Assembly (NCBI RefSeq): GCF_039522365.1
Contig: NZ_BAAADJ010000017.1
Span: 62,001 to 126,000 of the forward strand
DNA length: 64,000 nucleotides
Direction of reading: 5' to 3'
DNA from: Bacillus carboniphilus
GTDB lineage: Bacteria; Bacillota; Bacilli; Bacillales; JC228
The position numbers and the translations under genes are program-made. Numbering within the stretch: the first letter of the stretch is position 1; each line of letters opens with the position of its first letter. Shown in pieces: positions 1-8,774 of the stretch. Under the pieces are notes generated by a model that was given only the letters and a program-made list of their open reading frames with translations, did no database searches and was not told the DNA's origin.

Positions 1-116
1 TTTCTAAAATTCTGTATTTTCTTGAAATATCCTTCGTTTTGACTCAATTTTTTTAAAAAAAGTTAACAAAGTAAGCGATTTCATTTTTTGGTTAGTTTTA
101 CATTAAGTGTTAAATA

Positions 117-160
117 GGGCCTACTCCTCGTGAATAATGTAGTTCCACGAGGAGTGGCCC
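117..160 (-). terminator. Strong inverted repeat, probable terminator
   Basis: Two arms (GGGCC-T-ACTCCTCGTG and CACGAGGAGTGGCCC) can form about 15 base pairs with one bulge. It lies just past the stop of the last reductase gene of the minus-strand operon. The following tract on the minus strand (TATTTAAC) is only modestly U-rich, so termination strength is uncertain. Confidence 0.6.
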
Positions 161-166
161 ATTCTG

Positions 167-1096
167 CTATGAAACTGAATCCATCTCAACCTCTTCTTTC
201 ACACTGTGGCCCAAGACATCTTCAATTACTTCTAATATTCTAGTATTATCTTCATTGGCCATACCCTTACTCATTCCCATTGCATAAACCTGTTGAGTTA
301 AGCTCGTAAATAGCATAGGGGTCCCCATCTTTTGAGCCATTTCAAGAGCAATCGAACAATCCTTGTACATTAACCCTAAAGTGAAGTTTGAATTAAAAGC
401 TCTATTTAGAAAATATTTGGGAAACCGAACAGTAGTTATATGACTTGCTCCACTACTATTGTTTATAGCCTCGGTAAAATTCTCGGGCTTAACTCCTTCT
501 TTGTGAGCAATAACTAATCCCTCACAAGCCGCTATTAAATTCGTGGCATTTAATAGATTATTTAAAGCCTTCATTGCATGACCTGTACCTAGCTTTCCCG
601 TGTGAAGAATATCAGTCCCTAATTGGTCTAATATAAATCGACATGAATCTATGACTTCTACATCGCCACCAACCATTATGGAAAGTGTTCCGTTGGCAGC
701 AGCACCTGCCCCCCTGCTAACAGGGGCATCTATCATGTATGCGCCCTTTTTTTGAAGAGCTGATCCGACTCTTTCTGTAGTAGAAGGTGTGGAACTGGAT
801 AACTCTATTAGAATAGCTCCCTCTCGAACTCCTCCAAGGAGCCCACTTTCACCAAAAACAACATTTTCAACAATTGCGCTATTTGGAAGTGAGGTGAGAA
901 TGATATCACATTGTTCTGCTAGTGCCTCTGGAGATACGGCCCTAATGGCACCTTTATCCACCAACCTTAACATGGCTTCTTCGGAAATATCATTAACAAA
1001 TAAATCGTTCTCTAGAAGGAGCAAGCGTTCACACATCCTTGATCCCATTACACCAAGACCTATGAAACCAATTTTCTTAAACCCTTTTTCTATCAT
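167..1096 (-). CDS. NAD(P)-dependent 3-hydroxyisobutyrate dehydrogenase family reductase 1
   Basis: This 309-residue protein belongs to the beta-hydroxyacid dehydrogenase family, which interconverts short 3-hydroxyacids and their semialdehydes. An N-terminal Rossmann motif (GFIGLGVMGSRM), the substrate loop DAPVSRGAGAAANGTLS and the catalytic-lysine segment GHAMKALNN are all present. I chose the ATG at 1096 (MIEKGFKK) because a GGGGGG ribosome site precedes it; a longer reading from 1132 has no such site. The gene overlaps the upstream paralogue by 20 bases, so the two are almost certainly co-translated. The Xsc-like enzyme upstream suggests the reductase acts on a small aldehyde such as tartronate semialdehyde or sulfolactaldehyde. 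The substrate cannot be read from the sequence. Confidence 0.85.
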   Translation of the reverse strand: MIEKGFKKIGFIGLGVMGSRMCERLLLLENDLFVNDISEEAMLRLVDKGAIRAVSPEALAEQCDIILTSLPNSAIVENVVFGESGLLGGVREGAILIELSSSTPSTTERVGSALQKKGAYMIDAPVSRGAGAAANGTLSIMVGGDVEVIDSCRFILDQLGTDILHTGKLGTGHAMKALNNLLNATNLIAACEGLVIAHKEGVKPENFTEAINNSSGASHITTVRFPKYFLNRAFNSNFTLGLMYKDCSIALEMAQKMGTPMLFTSLTQQVYAMGMSKGMANEDNTRILEVIEDVLGHSVKEEVEMDSVS

Positions 1097-1976
1097 GGTA
1101 TCCCCCCATCCATCTTTGAATAAATTGGACAATCCTCATATTATCTTCCTGCCTCATGTTATGGCTTGCAGCCCATCTATAAATCTCTTTAGCTTTACTT
1201 GCAGCAATTGGGGCTAACCCCGATTCATATGCAATCTCCGTTCCGATTTTGATATCTTTTAACATTAGTCCAAGTGAGAATTGGGAATCAAATGTATCAG
1301 GCAATACATATTTCAGAAAATGATTGGAGGTCATATAGCTTTCCCCGCTACTAACATTGATGACCTCCAACATAGTTTCCATTTCAATCCCTGCTTTCAC
1401 ACCTAAAGTGATCACTTCCGATGCAGCAATTAAATTACATCCTAGCATCATCATGTTAATGGCTTTTACACAGTGTCCTGCTCCTAGGTCTCCTACATGT
1501 ATAATATCCGTCCCTAAGCATTCTAGGAGTGGCCTACATCTGTCTAAAACCTCTTCCTTTCCACCTACTAAAATAGAGAGGGTTCCATTTTCTGCTGCAG
1601 GCACTCCTCGGCTAACTGGGGCATCAATTATACTTCCATTTTTCCGCTCTATTTCTACTGCTATTTTCCGGGTAGTAGAGGGCTTTGAAGTTGTTGTTTC
1701 AATCACGATGCTATTGGATTGCAGTCCTTCTACTATCCCATTTTCACCTATCACACATTTTTCCACTGCATCAGGATCGGTTACACACACAATTATGAAC
1801 TCACTGCATTGGGCCACTTCAGCTGGTGATGTAGCACAGAGTGCACCGATTGCTTTTGCTCGGTTCATAGCCTGGGCATCGATATCATAAGCTGTAACAC
1901 TATATCCTCTTTGAACCAGCCTTTTTCCCATTCTTGAACCAATTTCTCCAAATCCAACAATTCCAACCTTACTCAA
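1077..1976 (-). CDS. NAD(P)-dependent 3-hydroxyisobutyrate dehydrogenase family reductase 2
   Basis: A 299-residue paralogue of the next gene in the operon. It carries GIVGFGEIGSRM for the nucleotide, DAPVSRGVPAAENGTLS for the substrate, and GAGHCVKAIN with the presumed catalytic lysine. The two paralogues differ across most of their length, so they probably accept different substrates or form a heteromer rather than being a recent duplication. It starts 42 bases downstream of the Xsc-like gene stop and overlaps the following gene. The operon order is ThDP enzyme, reductase 2, reductase 1. Whether it works as oxidant or reductant depends on the unknown pathway. Confidence 0.85.
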   Translation of the reverse strand: MSKVGIVGFGEIGSRMGKRLVQRGYSVTAYDIDAQAMNRAKAIGALCATSPAEVAQCSEFIIVCVTDPDAVEKCVIGENGIVEGLQSNSIVIETTTSKPSTTRKIAVEIERKNGSIIDAPVSRGVPAAENGTLSILVGGKEEVLDRCRPLLECLGTDIIHVGDLGAGHCVKAINMMMLGCNLIAASEVITLGVKAGIEMETMLEVINVSSGESYMTSNHFLKYVLPDTFDSQFSLGLMLKDIKIGTEIAYESGLAPIAASKAKEIYRWAASHNMRQEDNMRIVQFIQRWMGGYHDRKRV

Positions 1977-2018
1977 ATTTATCTCCTCCTTACTGCTCTT
2001 CTACACGTTATTAACCTT

Positions 2019-3746
2019 TTATTTTCTGTGCTGGAAGGAATCTCTTCGGAATGAATACAGTGCGTTAGGGTCAACCTGAACATCAACAATCGCAGGTGCA
2101 TTCGCCTTAAGTGCTTCTTCAATTGTTGCCTCTAAATCTTCTGCCTTTTCTACACGGAAACCTTTTGCACCAAATTCCTCAGCAACCCTGTCATATCGTG
2201 GGTTAACTACATCAGCTCCAATATATCTTTCACCGAAGAAATCTTTTTGATAGGCTTTTTCCGCTCCCCAACAGTGGTTATTCATGACAATTGTTACAGT
2301 ATTCAACTTTGCTTCAACTGCAGTACTAATCTCAGACATTGTCATTCCGAATCCGCCATCTCCCATTAAACTAACGACAGTTCTTTCAGGATATGCTGCT
2401 TTTATTCCTAAACCTGCTGCAAATGAGAAACCGACTAATCCAAAGTCTAATGGAGTAAATAAGCCTGGTGACTGATAGTAATTCAAAGAGTCTGTAGCTT
2501 GTAGACATAACGTTCCTGCATCTAATGTATACATCGCGTCTTTAGGAAGGGTATTTCTTAAGGCCTGGAATACTTGGGCTGGCTGAATTGGGTTTGGATT
2601 TGCATCAACTGCTCCTTTCCTTTCTCTCTCATCTAATAATTGATTGCGATTTTGATGGAATTGGTCCGTCCATTGTGCTACATATGAATTACTATCTTGA
2701 TTACCTAAGCCTTGTAGAAGTTGTCTTGTAACATTACCTACATCACCATATATTCCTATGCTTACAGGGAAGTATCGAGATAAAGAGGCTGGCTCGATAT
2801 TGACCTGAATAATTTTTGCATCTTTATTTAAATTGTCGTAGGAGTAGAAAGTTGAATTAAACCCTAGACGAGTTCCTAAAGCTAATATGACATCCGCTTC
2901 CCGTGCTAGGTTTGTTGCGACAACATTTCCTCTTGGCCCAACCTGACCTGCATATAAAGGATGGTCACAAGGAACAGCGTCACCATGACCAGCAGCGGTA
3001 GCCAAAGGTGCGTTTAATCGCTCCGCAAGTTCTAGAACATCTTTCTGAGCTCTACTCCATTTAACACCTGCTCCTGCAATAATTAACGGCTTCTCTGATT
3101 GTGATAATAGTTTGATAGCTTCTTCTACCTGCTTAAGATCACCGCTTGGTGCACTTGCAGACATATATTGGTCTGGTGTTAAAAATGCGCTATATTCATT
3201 TATTTCAGCAAAGATATCTCTCGGTATATTTAAAACAACTGGCCCTTTCCTACCTGTTTGACTAACTCTGAATGCTTCTTGAAGCATTTCAGGGATTCGA
3301 TCAGCTCTTGGAACAGTCCATGTCTTTTTAGTAACTGGGGTGAACAACGCTTGCTGATCCACCTCTTGAAAGGCATCTCTATATTTATGGTTAGAAGCAA
3401 TTGAACCTGCAATTGCTACAACAGGTGAAAATGCATGGTAAGCTTGCGCTAGACCTGTAACCAAATTTGTTGCCCCCGGTCCACTTTGCCCAGCCAGAAC
3501 GACACCTGGTTTACCAGTAGCTCTAGCATAAGCATCTGCCATATGGGTTCCTGTTCTTTCATCACGGACTCCGATATATTTGATTTGCTTAGAATCGTAT
3601 AAAGCATCAAACATTTCCATGGTAGAAGATCCTATCAGTCCAAAAACATGTTCTACTCCCTCTACTTCCAGCGCTTTTACTGCCGCCTGACCCCCTGACA
3701 ATAGTAATTTTCGATTTTGTTCAGTTACTGTTGAATTTACATTCAT
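2019..3746 (-). CDS. Xsc-like thiamine-diphosphate enzyme (acetolactate synthase superfamily)
   Basis: This 575-residue protein has the three-domain layout of ThDP enzymes: N-terminal PYR domain with the conserved Glu (RDERTGTHMADAYARATG), central domain, and C-terminal PP domain with GDGG and, after the usual spacing, NN. By memory it resembles sulfoacetaldehyde acetyltransferase (Xsc) more than acetolactate synthase: VFGLIGSS near the N-terminus, FQEVDQQALF, WGAEK after the ThDP motif and a C-terminal FRRD. Xsc turns sulfoacetaldehyde plus phosphate into acetyl phosphate and sulfite. However, no phosphotransacetylase gene lies nearby and the Xsc HETNAG segment is DERTGT here, so another ThDP carboligase or decarboxylase is possible. 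A ribosome site AAGGTGG precedes the ATG. It is the first gene after leader RNA 1. Confidence 0.75.
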   Translation of the reverse strand: MNVNSTVTEQNRKLLLSGGQAAVKALEVEGVEHVFGLIGSSTMEMFDALYDSKQIKYIGVRDERTGTHMADAYARATGKPGVVLAGQSGPGATNLVTGLAQAYHAFSPVVAIAGSIASNHKYRDAFQEVDQQALFTPVTKKTWTVPRADRIPEMLQEAFRVSQTGRKGPVVLNIPRDIFAEINEYSAFLTPDQYMSASAPSGDLKQVEEAIKLLSQSEKPLIIAGAGVKWSRAQKDVLELAERLNAPLATAAGHGDAVPCDHPLYAGQVGPRGNVVATNLAREADVILALGTRLGFNSTFYSYDNLNKDAKIIQVNIEPASLSRYFPVSIGIYGDVGNVTRQLLQGLGNQDSNSYVAQWTDQFHQNRNQLLDERERKGAVDANPNPIQPAQVFQALRNTLPKDAMYTLDAGTLCLQATDSLNYYQSPGLFTPLDFGLVGFSFAAGLGIKAAYPERTVVSLMGDGGFGMTMSEISTAVEAKLNTVTIVMNNHCWGAEKAYQKDFFGERYIGADVVNPRYDRVAEEFGAKGFRVEKAEDLEATIEEALKANAPAIVDVQVDPNALYSFRRDSFQHRK

Positions 3747-3784
3747 TTTATCTCCACCTTTTTGTTTGTTTTAAATATAAAAAA

Positions 3785-3878
3785 GCCCAGTATAAAAATC
3801 TGCGTTCTGCAGTTCTTATACTGGGCTTATTCGCTAATTAACGTAAGATTTATTCAATCCTCGCCAACAAATAACCAG
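3785..3878 (-). promoter_or_regulatory. Leader RNA 1: candidate riboswitch with intrinsic terminator
   Basis: Read on the minus strand, a 58-nt element begins CTGGTTAT at 3878 and ends AAGCCCAG at 3821. Inside it, AGGATT and AATCTT (plus GCG and CGT) form a hairpin. The final GCCCAG also pairs with CTGGGC at 3785-3790 to make a terminator followed by TTTTTT. The opening CTGG can pair with the same CCAG, so the two folds exclude each other. The same arrangement, also 58 nt, occurs at 10334-10435. No known riboswitch consensus that I can recall fits. A protein-binding antiterminator is the alternative. Confidence 0.6.
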
Positions 3879-3902
3879 TTAATATTTAATTGTTATACTA
3901 TC

Positions 3903-3931
3903 ATCATACTACTTGTGTAATATTTTGTCAA
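3903..3931 (-). promoter_or_regulatory. Sigma-A promoter for the Xsc-like operon
   Basis: On the minus strand TTGACA (3926-3931) and TATGAT (3903-3908) are separated by exactly 17 bases. Transcription would begin near 3896, about 18 bases before leader RNA 1. The promoter lies in the gap after tctA, so this half of the cluster can be transcribed separately. Confidence 0.75.
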
Positions 3932-3995
3932 TTACAAACTTTCAGACTTATATGAAAATAATATTTACCCAAACTGTTACTCTATCACTATAATA

Positions 3996-5504
3996 CTACT
4001 CTATAGACTTGGTATGATTATTATTCTTTTTTGTATTTATTTTCATTTTTTTAAATAACGGCATAAATAAAACTATTACAGTAATCAATAAAATTACTCC
4101 TGAAATGGGACTTGTGATAAATACTAATGGATTCCCATCATTTGCTAGCATAGCTCTTCTAAAGTTTGCCTCAGCCATTGGACCTAAAATTAAACCTAAA
4201 ATGACAGGAGCTAGCGGAATCTTAGCTCTTAACATCAGAAAACCGACAAACCCCATGACAAGCATTACGATTACGTCGAAAAGACTATTCCTAACTGCAT
4301 ATGATCCAACCACACATAGTAGGACAATGCCCGGCATTAAAAAATGTTTTGGCACACTTAATGCTCTAGCAAATAATCCAGCTCCTAATAGGCCCAGTAT
4401 TAAAAGGAATACAACAGCAATTCCCATTCCAATGAAAATACTAAATACTAGATCACCATTATCCCTAAATAATAGCGGTCCCGGTTGTATATTATGAATC
4501 ATAAATGCTCCAAGCATCACGGCCGTTACACCGTCTCCCGGTATTGATAGGGTCATTAAAGGAATTAGGGCTCCTCCACAAGTAGCATTGTTTGCAGTTT
4601 CTGCTGCAACGATACCTTCACCTTCACCATTGCCAAAATTCTCCCCTCGCTTTGATGTCCTTTTTGCCTCATTGTAGGCAAGGAGAGAAGCAATTGGTCC
4701 ACCAGCAGCCGGAACAGCACCGATAAAGGTTCCAATTACTGATGATCGGAAAATAGTAAACTTATATTTCATAATTTCAGATAGTTTCGGGATAACACCT
4801 TTTAATTTTTGTTTCGTTACCTTAATCTCTGATTTATCTACGACCTGCATCATGACCTCTGATAAGCCAAATAGTCCAATCATAAGGGGTAATAAATCTA
4901 TTCCACCTAACAAATTGGGAGAGCCAAATGTAAAACGAGGATAACTTTCAATCGGATCCATTCCAATTGTGGCAATAAACATTCCCAATAGCCCTGCAAG
5001 GAGTCCAATGATAACCGATTTTCCTGAAATACTTGCTATAATGCTAAGACCAAAAATAGCAAGCGCAAAGTATTCTGGAGCACTAAACATAAGAGCGGCT
5101 TTTGCCAATTGAGGTGCAGCTAGTGTAAGTACTATAACACTAAATAATCCACCTAAAAATGAACCTACTGTTGCAAGCCCAACAGCTCTTCCAGCATTCC
5201 CACTTTTAGCCATTGGATAACCATCCAAGTTCGTAGCAATTGAAGAAGGAGTACCAGGAATATTTACAAGGATCGCTGCTATAGAACCACCATACATGGC
5301 ACCGTTATATACTCCTGCTAACAAGAGGATAGCTTCATGCGGGGCCATTCCATATGTAAGTGGTATTAGTATTGCAACCCCCATTGTTGCGGTTAGTCCA
5401 GGTATTGAACCAAAAATGATTCCACCTAACACTCCGATGAAAATAAATAGGATTGAATTTAAGGAAAAAGCCATGGAGAGAGCAGCTACTATATTTTCTG
5501 TCAT
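3996..5504 (-). CDS. tctA: TctA-type large membrane subunit of a tripartite tricarboxylate transporter
   Basis: At 502 residues with about a dozen hydrophobic segments this matches the TctA family (500-510 residues), the main transmembrane subunit of solute-binding-protein-dependent secondary carriers. Family hallmarks visible are GSIPGLTATMGVAILIPL near the N-terminus, YNGAMYGGSIAAILVNIPGTPSS, and a second conserved block AAGGPIASLLAYNEAKR with GEGEGIVAAETANNA and LTLSIPGDGVTAVMLGAF. It is the last gene of the aldehyde dehydrogenase-ThDP-tctC-tctB-tctA series. Family members carry citrate, tricarboxylates, other carboxylates and some sulfonates; the substrate here is unknown. Confidence 0.93.
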   Translation of the reverse strand: MTENIVAALSMAFSLNSILFIFIGVLGGIIFGSIPGLTATMGVAILIPLTYGMAPHEAILLLAGVYNGAMYGGSIAAILVNIPGTPSSIATNLDGYPMAKSGNAGRAVGLATVGSFLGGLFSVIVLTLAAPQLAKAALMFSAPEYFALAIFGLSIIASISGKSVIIGLLAGLLGMFIATIGMDPIESYPRFTFGSPNLLGGIDLLPLMIGLFGLSEVMMQVVDKSEIKVTKQKLKGVIPKLSEIMKYKFTIFRSSVIGTFIGAVPAAGGPIASLLAYNEAKRTSKRGENFGNGEGEGIVAAETANNATCGGALIPLMTLSIPGDGVTAVMLGAFMIHNIQPGPLLFRDNGDLVFSIFIGMGIAVVFLLILGLLGAGLFARALSVPKHFLMPGIVLLCVVGSYAVRNSLFDVIVMLVMGFVGFLMLRAKIPLAPVILGLILGPMAEANFRRAMLANDGNPLVFITSPISGVILLITVIVLFMPLFKKMKINTKKNNNHTKSIE

Positions 5505-5548
5505 TTTTCACACTCCTTTATAAGCTACTAGTAAGATTCCAACTAGGG

Positions 5549-6019
5549 TCAGAAACCTAATATCCCTATTGGTAGGGCTATTTTGAAAAATTCTGCGAAA
5601 GCAAAATAGACAAAAAACACAATAGCTAATGATATGGCGGAAGATTTATATAATATTTTTTTACTCCACCCCTGCATAAGTACCATAAGAAAGGTAATAA
5701 AAACAAAGCTTGAAATTAAAAAACCTATTGGGTTTAATAGGCTAATATATAATGTAAGACTCACTATAAATAATAGTGTTTTTGTAAAGTCTAGATCTTT
5801 TAAGAAATCACTTTTCTCCTTCTGTTTTTTCACCATTGATTGAATCAATAAAATAAGGGAGATTAGAAACATAACACCTGCTATCATTTGTGGGAAAGCT
5901 GATGCCCCCGGCATTCCCTTACTTGTAGCTTCTGGAAAGTTTAAACTATCAATAAAAATAAAAAGGGCTAGCAACATAAAAATGCCCGCAATCATTATGT
6001 TTTGACCTGATTTTGTCAT
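5549..6019 (-). CDS. tctB: TctB-type small membrane subunit of the tripartite transporter
   Basis: A 156-residue membrane protein with four predicted hydrophobic helices, the usual size and topology of TctB. The first helix contains MIAGIFMLLALFIFIDSLNFPE, and the sequence PGASAFPQMIAGVMFLISLILL is typical of the family. It sits between tctC and tctA with 44- and 81-base gaps. TctB is the least conserved subunit, so the assignment relies on context as well as topology. Confidence 0.88.
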   Translation of the reverse strand: MTKSGQNIMIAGIFMLLALFIFIDSLNFPEATSKGMPGASAFPQMIAGVMFLISLILLIQSMVKKQKEKSDFLKDLDFTKTLLFIVSLTLYISLLNPIGFLISSFVFITFLMVLMQGWSKKILYKSSAISLAIVFFVYFAFAEFFKIALPIGILGF

Positions 6020-6100
6020 TTACCATCTCACCTCCATTATTATTAGGAGCAAGATTCGAAATAGATATCGAATCTTGCTACATAATATTGTTTGGCCGAC

Positions 6101-7072
6101 CTATTCAAGGTTTTCAATTAGCTTTGCAAATACTTCATCCTGTTCCTCTAAAAAACTAGTCCATTCTGATGTGGGCATATACATTTGTCCGAGAATGTTA
6201 TTTGTCATAAACTCTTTAAATCCAGCAGAGGCAGCAGCATCTTTAAAGGCTTGATCCAATGTTTTGACTACATCCTCTGGAGTTTCTTTCGGAGCCATTA
6301 CCCCTCTATAAGCACCCACTGGTGGAACATCAATTCCCACTTCCTTAAAAGTTGGCACATCAGGGTAAACATCCACCCTGTTATCACCAGCGACAGCAAG
6401 CATTTTTAATTCTCCAGAGTCAATATTAGGTGCCACTTCTGGAACACTTACTGTTACAGCATCTAGGTTACCACCTAGTAAATCCACCACTGCTGGGATG
6501 GCTCCTTTTTCAAATGGAATAATGTTAAAATCAACGCCTGTTTCACTTTCTAATGCTAGTGCCCCCGTATGCCAAGCACCTCCTGGTGTAGTTGTTCCCA
6601 CCTTAACTTTCCCAGGATTCTCCCTAGCATAATCTAGAAATTCTTCTACTGTATTCCAAGGTGCATCAGCTGCAACTGTAACTGTAAAAGGGTCAAAGTT
6701 AACTCCCGATACAGGCTGGAAATCTCGATAACTAATTTCAGCCGTTCCGAGTCTGTACATGGTTACTACAGGCGGTGCTACAAAAACTAAATTATAACCG
6801 TCTGGTTTTGCTTGAGACACTTCTAGCATACCTGGTGCGGAACCTCCACCAGGTTTGTTCACAATTGCGATTGTCGTCCCTAATATTTCTTCAGCTTCTT
6901 TTGCTAATGCTCTAGCAGCTAAATCAGTACCGCCACCAGCTGCATATGGAACTACTAACGTAATATCCTTACTGGGAAAAACAGCAGCTTCCTTCGAACT
7001 ACATCCCGCAAGGGCTAAAGCTAGCAATAAAACGATTCCCATTACAAATAGTGAAAACTTTTTTCTATTCAT
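6101..7072 (-). CDS. tctC: TctC-type substrate-binding lipoprotein
   Basis: The extracytoplasmic receptor of the tripartite transporter, 323 residues. The start at 7072 (MNRKKFSLF) is preferred because GGAGGG lies seven bases upstream; a reading from 7108 adds 12 residues without a ribosome site. A lipoprotein signal peptide ends in LALAGC (Cys24). The mature protein shows TctC/Bug features: FPSKDITLVVPYAAGGGTDLAARAL, then GVGTTTPGG-like and VDLLGGNLDAV segments. Its binding-pocket residues could separate a carboxylate from a sulfonate ligand by modelling, but not by eye. Confidence 0.92.
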   Translation of the reverse strand: MNRKKFSLFVMGIVLLLALALAGCSSKEAAVFPSKDITLVVPYAAGGGTDLAARALAKEAEEILGTTIAIVNKPGGGSAPGMLEVSQAKPDGYNLVFVAPPVVTMYRLGTAEISYRDFQPVSGVNFDPFTVTVAADAPWNTVEEFLDYARENPGKVKVGTTTPGGAWHTGALALESETGVDFNIIPFEKGAIPAVVDLLGGNLDAVTVSVPEVAPNIDSGELKMLAVAGDNRVDVYPDVPTFKEVGIDVPPVGAYRGVMAPKETPEDVVKTLDQAFKDAAASAGFKEFMTNNILGQMYMPTSEWTSFLEEQDEVFAKLIENLE

Positions 7073-7132
7073 TTTCATTCCCTCCATTCTTTTGTTAAGA
7101 CCATGCAAACGCTTCCAAATTTACATTTACAG

Positions 7133-8755
7133 TTACATTTGGTTCACATATTCTGTCGGGTCAATTTCTGCCTGTATGACAGTAAATACATCTCGGTTTA
7201 ACGCTTCTTCAGCTGCTGCTTGTATCTCATCTAATGACCTAACGATAACTCCTTCTCCTCCGTATGCTTTTGCAATGGTTGTATACTCTGGTGTTTCAAA
7301 TTCTGTTCCGTACACTTGATACCCCTCTTGCTCCTGATCAATTTTGATTCTAGATAATGCCCGATCTGCAAAAACAACTATAACAATTGGTAAATTTAAC
7401 TGTTTTAGCATTCCGAGTTCTCCCAAAATCATTTCAAAGCCTGCATCACCTACTAAACAAAGAACAGGACTGTCTCTACTTATAAATTTTGCACCTATAG
7501 CTGCCGGAAGAGCATAGCCCATCGTAGCTAATCCAATAGATTGTAAGAATGTAAGGGGTTCGTAGCAATCCCAAACTTGACTAGCTGTTATTCTATGAGA
7601 TCCAGTATCGGCAGTTACGATTGTATTCTTTGGCATTACCTCGCGTAATACCTCAGTCAGTTTGTATGGGCTTAGTCCTTCTATAGAAGCATGCATGGCT
7701 AATGAGTTTTTCACATTTTGTCTATGTTGGTCTAATTCTTCATTTGACCACTCATTATTTGAAGGAGTTTCTGCAGGCATGGTAGATTGCAAGAATAAAC
7801 CAATTTCCCCTACATATTCTTCGTGTGGGCTTAAATATCCACGTAGTGCAGGTACTGAATCAATGTTAATACGCATTACCTCAGTAGTTGGCGTTTGTAA
7901 CCATCTTCCACTTATCTCAGCAGGATCGAACCCAATCGTTAGAATTAAATCAGACTGTTTTATAAAGGACTGCTGGACCTGGTCTGAAACCTTTGATAAT
8001 CCTATTGGACCTAAGCTTAGAGTAGTAGACTCATCCAATATTCCTTTTGCTCTATAAGTGCTCAGACTAGGAATCTTCCATTTTTCAAGCCATTCCCGTG
8101 TAACACTAGAAGATTTGTTAGCCCCATTTCCAACTATTGCAATTGGCCTTTTGGCATTCCTAAGTTTCTCCGTGAAATCATTAAATTGTCCTGTTCCCAA
8201 TGGTGTAAAGGAAAGTTTAGTAACTGAAGTAAATCCATCGGGTCCTGTATATTCACTTTTTGCAACATCCACAGGTAAATTCAAATATACAGGACCTGGC
8301 CTTTCTGATGTTGCCGCTTCTATAGCCCTTGTAACTACTTGTGCAGCGTCAGTTCCACGTATGGTTGCAGTATACTTTGTAACTGGATTAAGTATTTCTT
8401 CATGAGGGAGATTCTGTCTAACTACTACGTTTTGTTGACTTAGTGGGATTGAACTAGTAATGACGATGAGGCTTGAACGATCTAGGAAAGCGTGTGCAGC
8501 AGCATTCACTAGATTCGTTATACCTGGACCTTGTGTTGCCAATAATACAACTGGCTTTCCTGTTAATTGATGAACAGCATCAGCCATAAAACCTGCACCT
8601 GTTTCATGCCTAGTTAATATAAATTCAATTCCTGTTTTGCGAAAGGCATCCATCAAGGGAATAAGCGTTTCACCAGACACCCCGAAGGCATATTCTACCC
8701 CTGCCTTTTTTAATTCTTTCGCTATTATCTCTGCCACTGTTGACACATCTATCAC
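7133..8755 (-). CDS. Thiamine-diphosphate-dependent decarboxylase/carboligase-like enzyme
   Basis: A 540-residue member of the acetolactate synthase/benzoylformate decarboxylase superfamily. The catalytic Glu is present in RHETGAGFMAD. The ThDP-binding motif begins GDAGFEMILGELGMLKQ but, where a metal-binding Asn normally follows, it reads VVFADRALSRIK: the Asn is Ala while the next Asp is kept. It lies 19 bases after the aldehyde dehydrogenase gene, an arrangement typical of a 2-oxoacid decarboxylase feeding its aldehyde to a dehydrogenase. Sulfopyruvate, benzoylformate-like or branched oxo acids are possible substrates; nothing in the sequence decides among them. Confidence 0.82.
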   Translation of the reverse strand: MIDVSTVAEIIAKELKKAGVEYAFGVSGETLIPLMDAFRKTGIEFILTRHETGAGFMADAVHQLTGKPVVLLATQGPGITNLVNAAAHAFLDRSSLIVITSSIPLSQQNVVVRQNLPHEEILNPVTKYTATIRGTDAAQVVTRAIEAATSERPGPVYLNLPVDVAKSEYTGPDGFTSVTKLSFTPLGTGQFNDFTEKLRNAKRPIAIVGNGANKSSSVTREWLEKWKIPSLSTYRAKGILDESTTLSLGPIGLSKVSDQVQQSFIKQSDLILTIGFDPAEISGRWLQTPTTEVMRINIDSVPALRGYLSPHEEYVGEIGLFLQSTMPAETPSNNEWSNEELDQHRQNVKNSLAMHASIEGLSPYKLTEVLREVMPKNTIVTADTGSHRITASQVWDCYEPLTFLQSIGLATMGYALPAAIGAKFISRDSPVLCLVGDAGFEMILGELGMLKQLNLPIVIVVFADRALSRIKIDQEQEGYQVYGTEFETPEYTTIAKAYGGEGVIVRSLDEIQAAAEEALNRDVFTVIQAEIDPTEYVNQM

Positions 8756-8774
8756 ATCTCCTTTTCTAAAGCAC

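Noticed and set aside
789-1890. Plus-strand frames antisense to the two reductase genes
   Set aside because: Shadow frames with no ribosome sites and atypical composition, overlapped by well-supported genes.
2019-3746. Glyoxylate carboligase assignment
   Set aside because: The family lacks the ThDP-activating Glu, but here the Glu is present (DERTG); the Xsc-like motifs fit better.
3821-3878. T-box, S-box or purine riboswitch in the leader RNAs
   Set aside because: None of the diagnostic conserved blocks (AGGGTGGNACCGCG, the S-box core, or the purine three-way junction) is seen.
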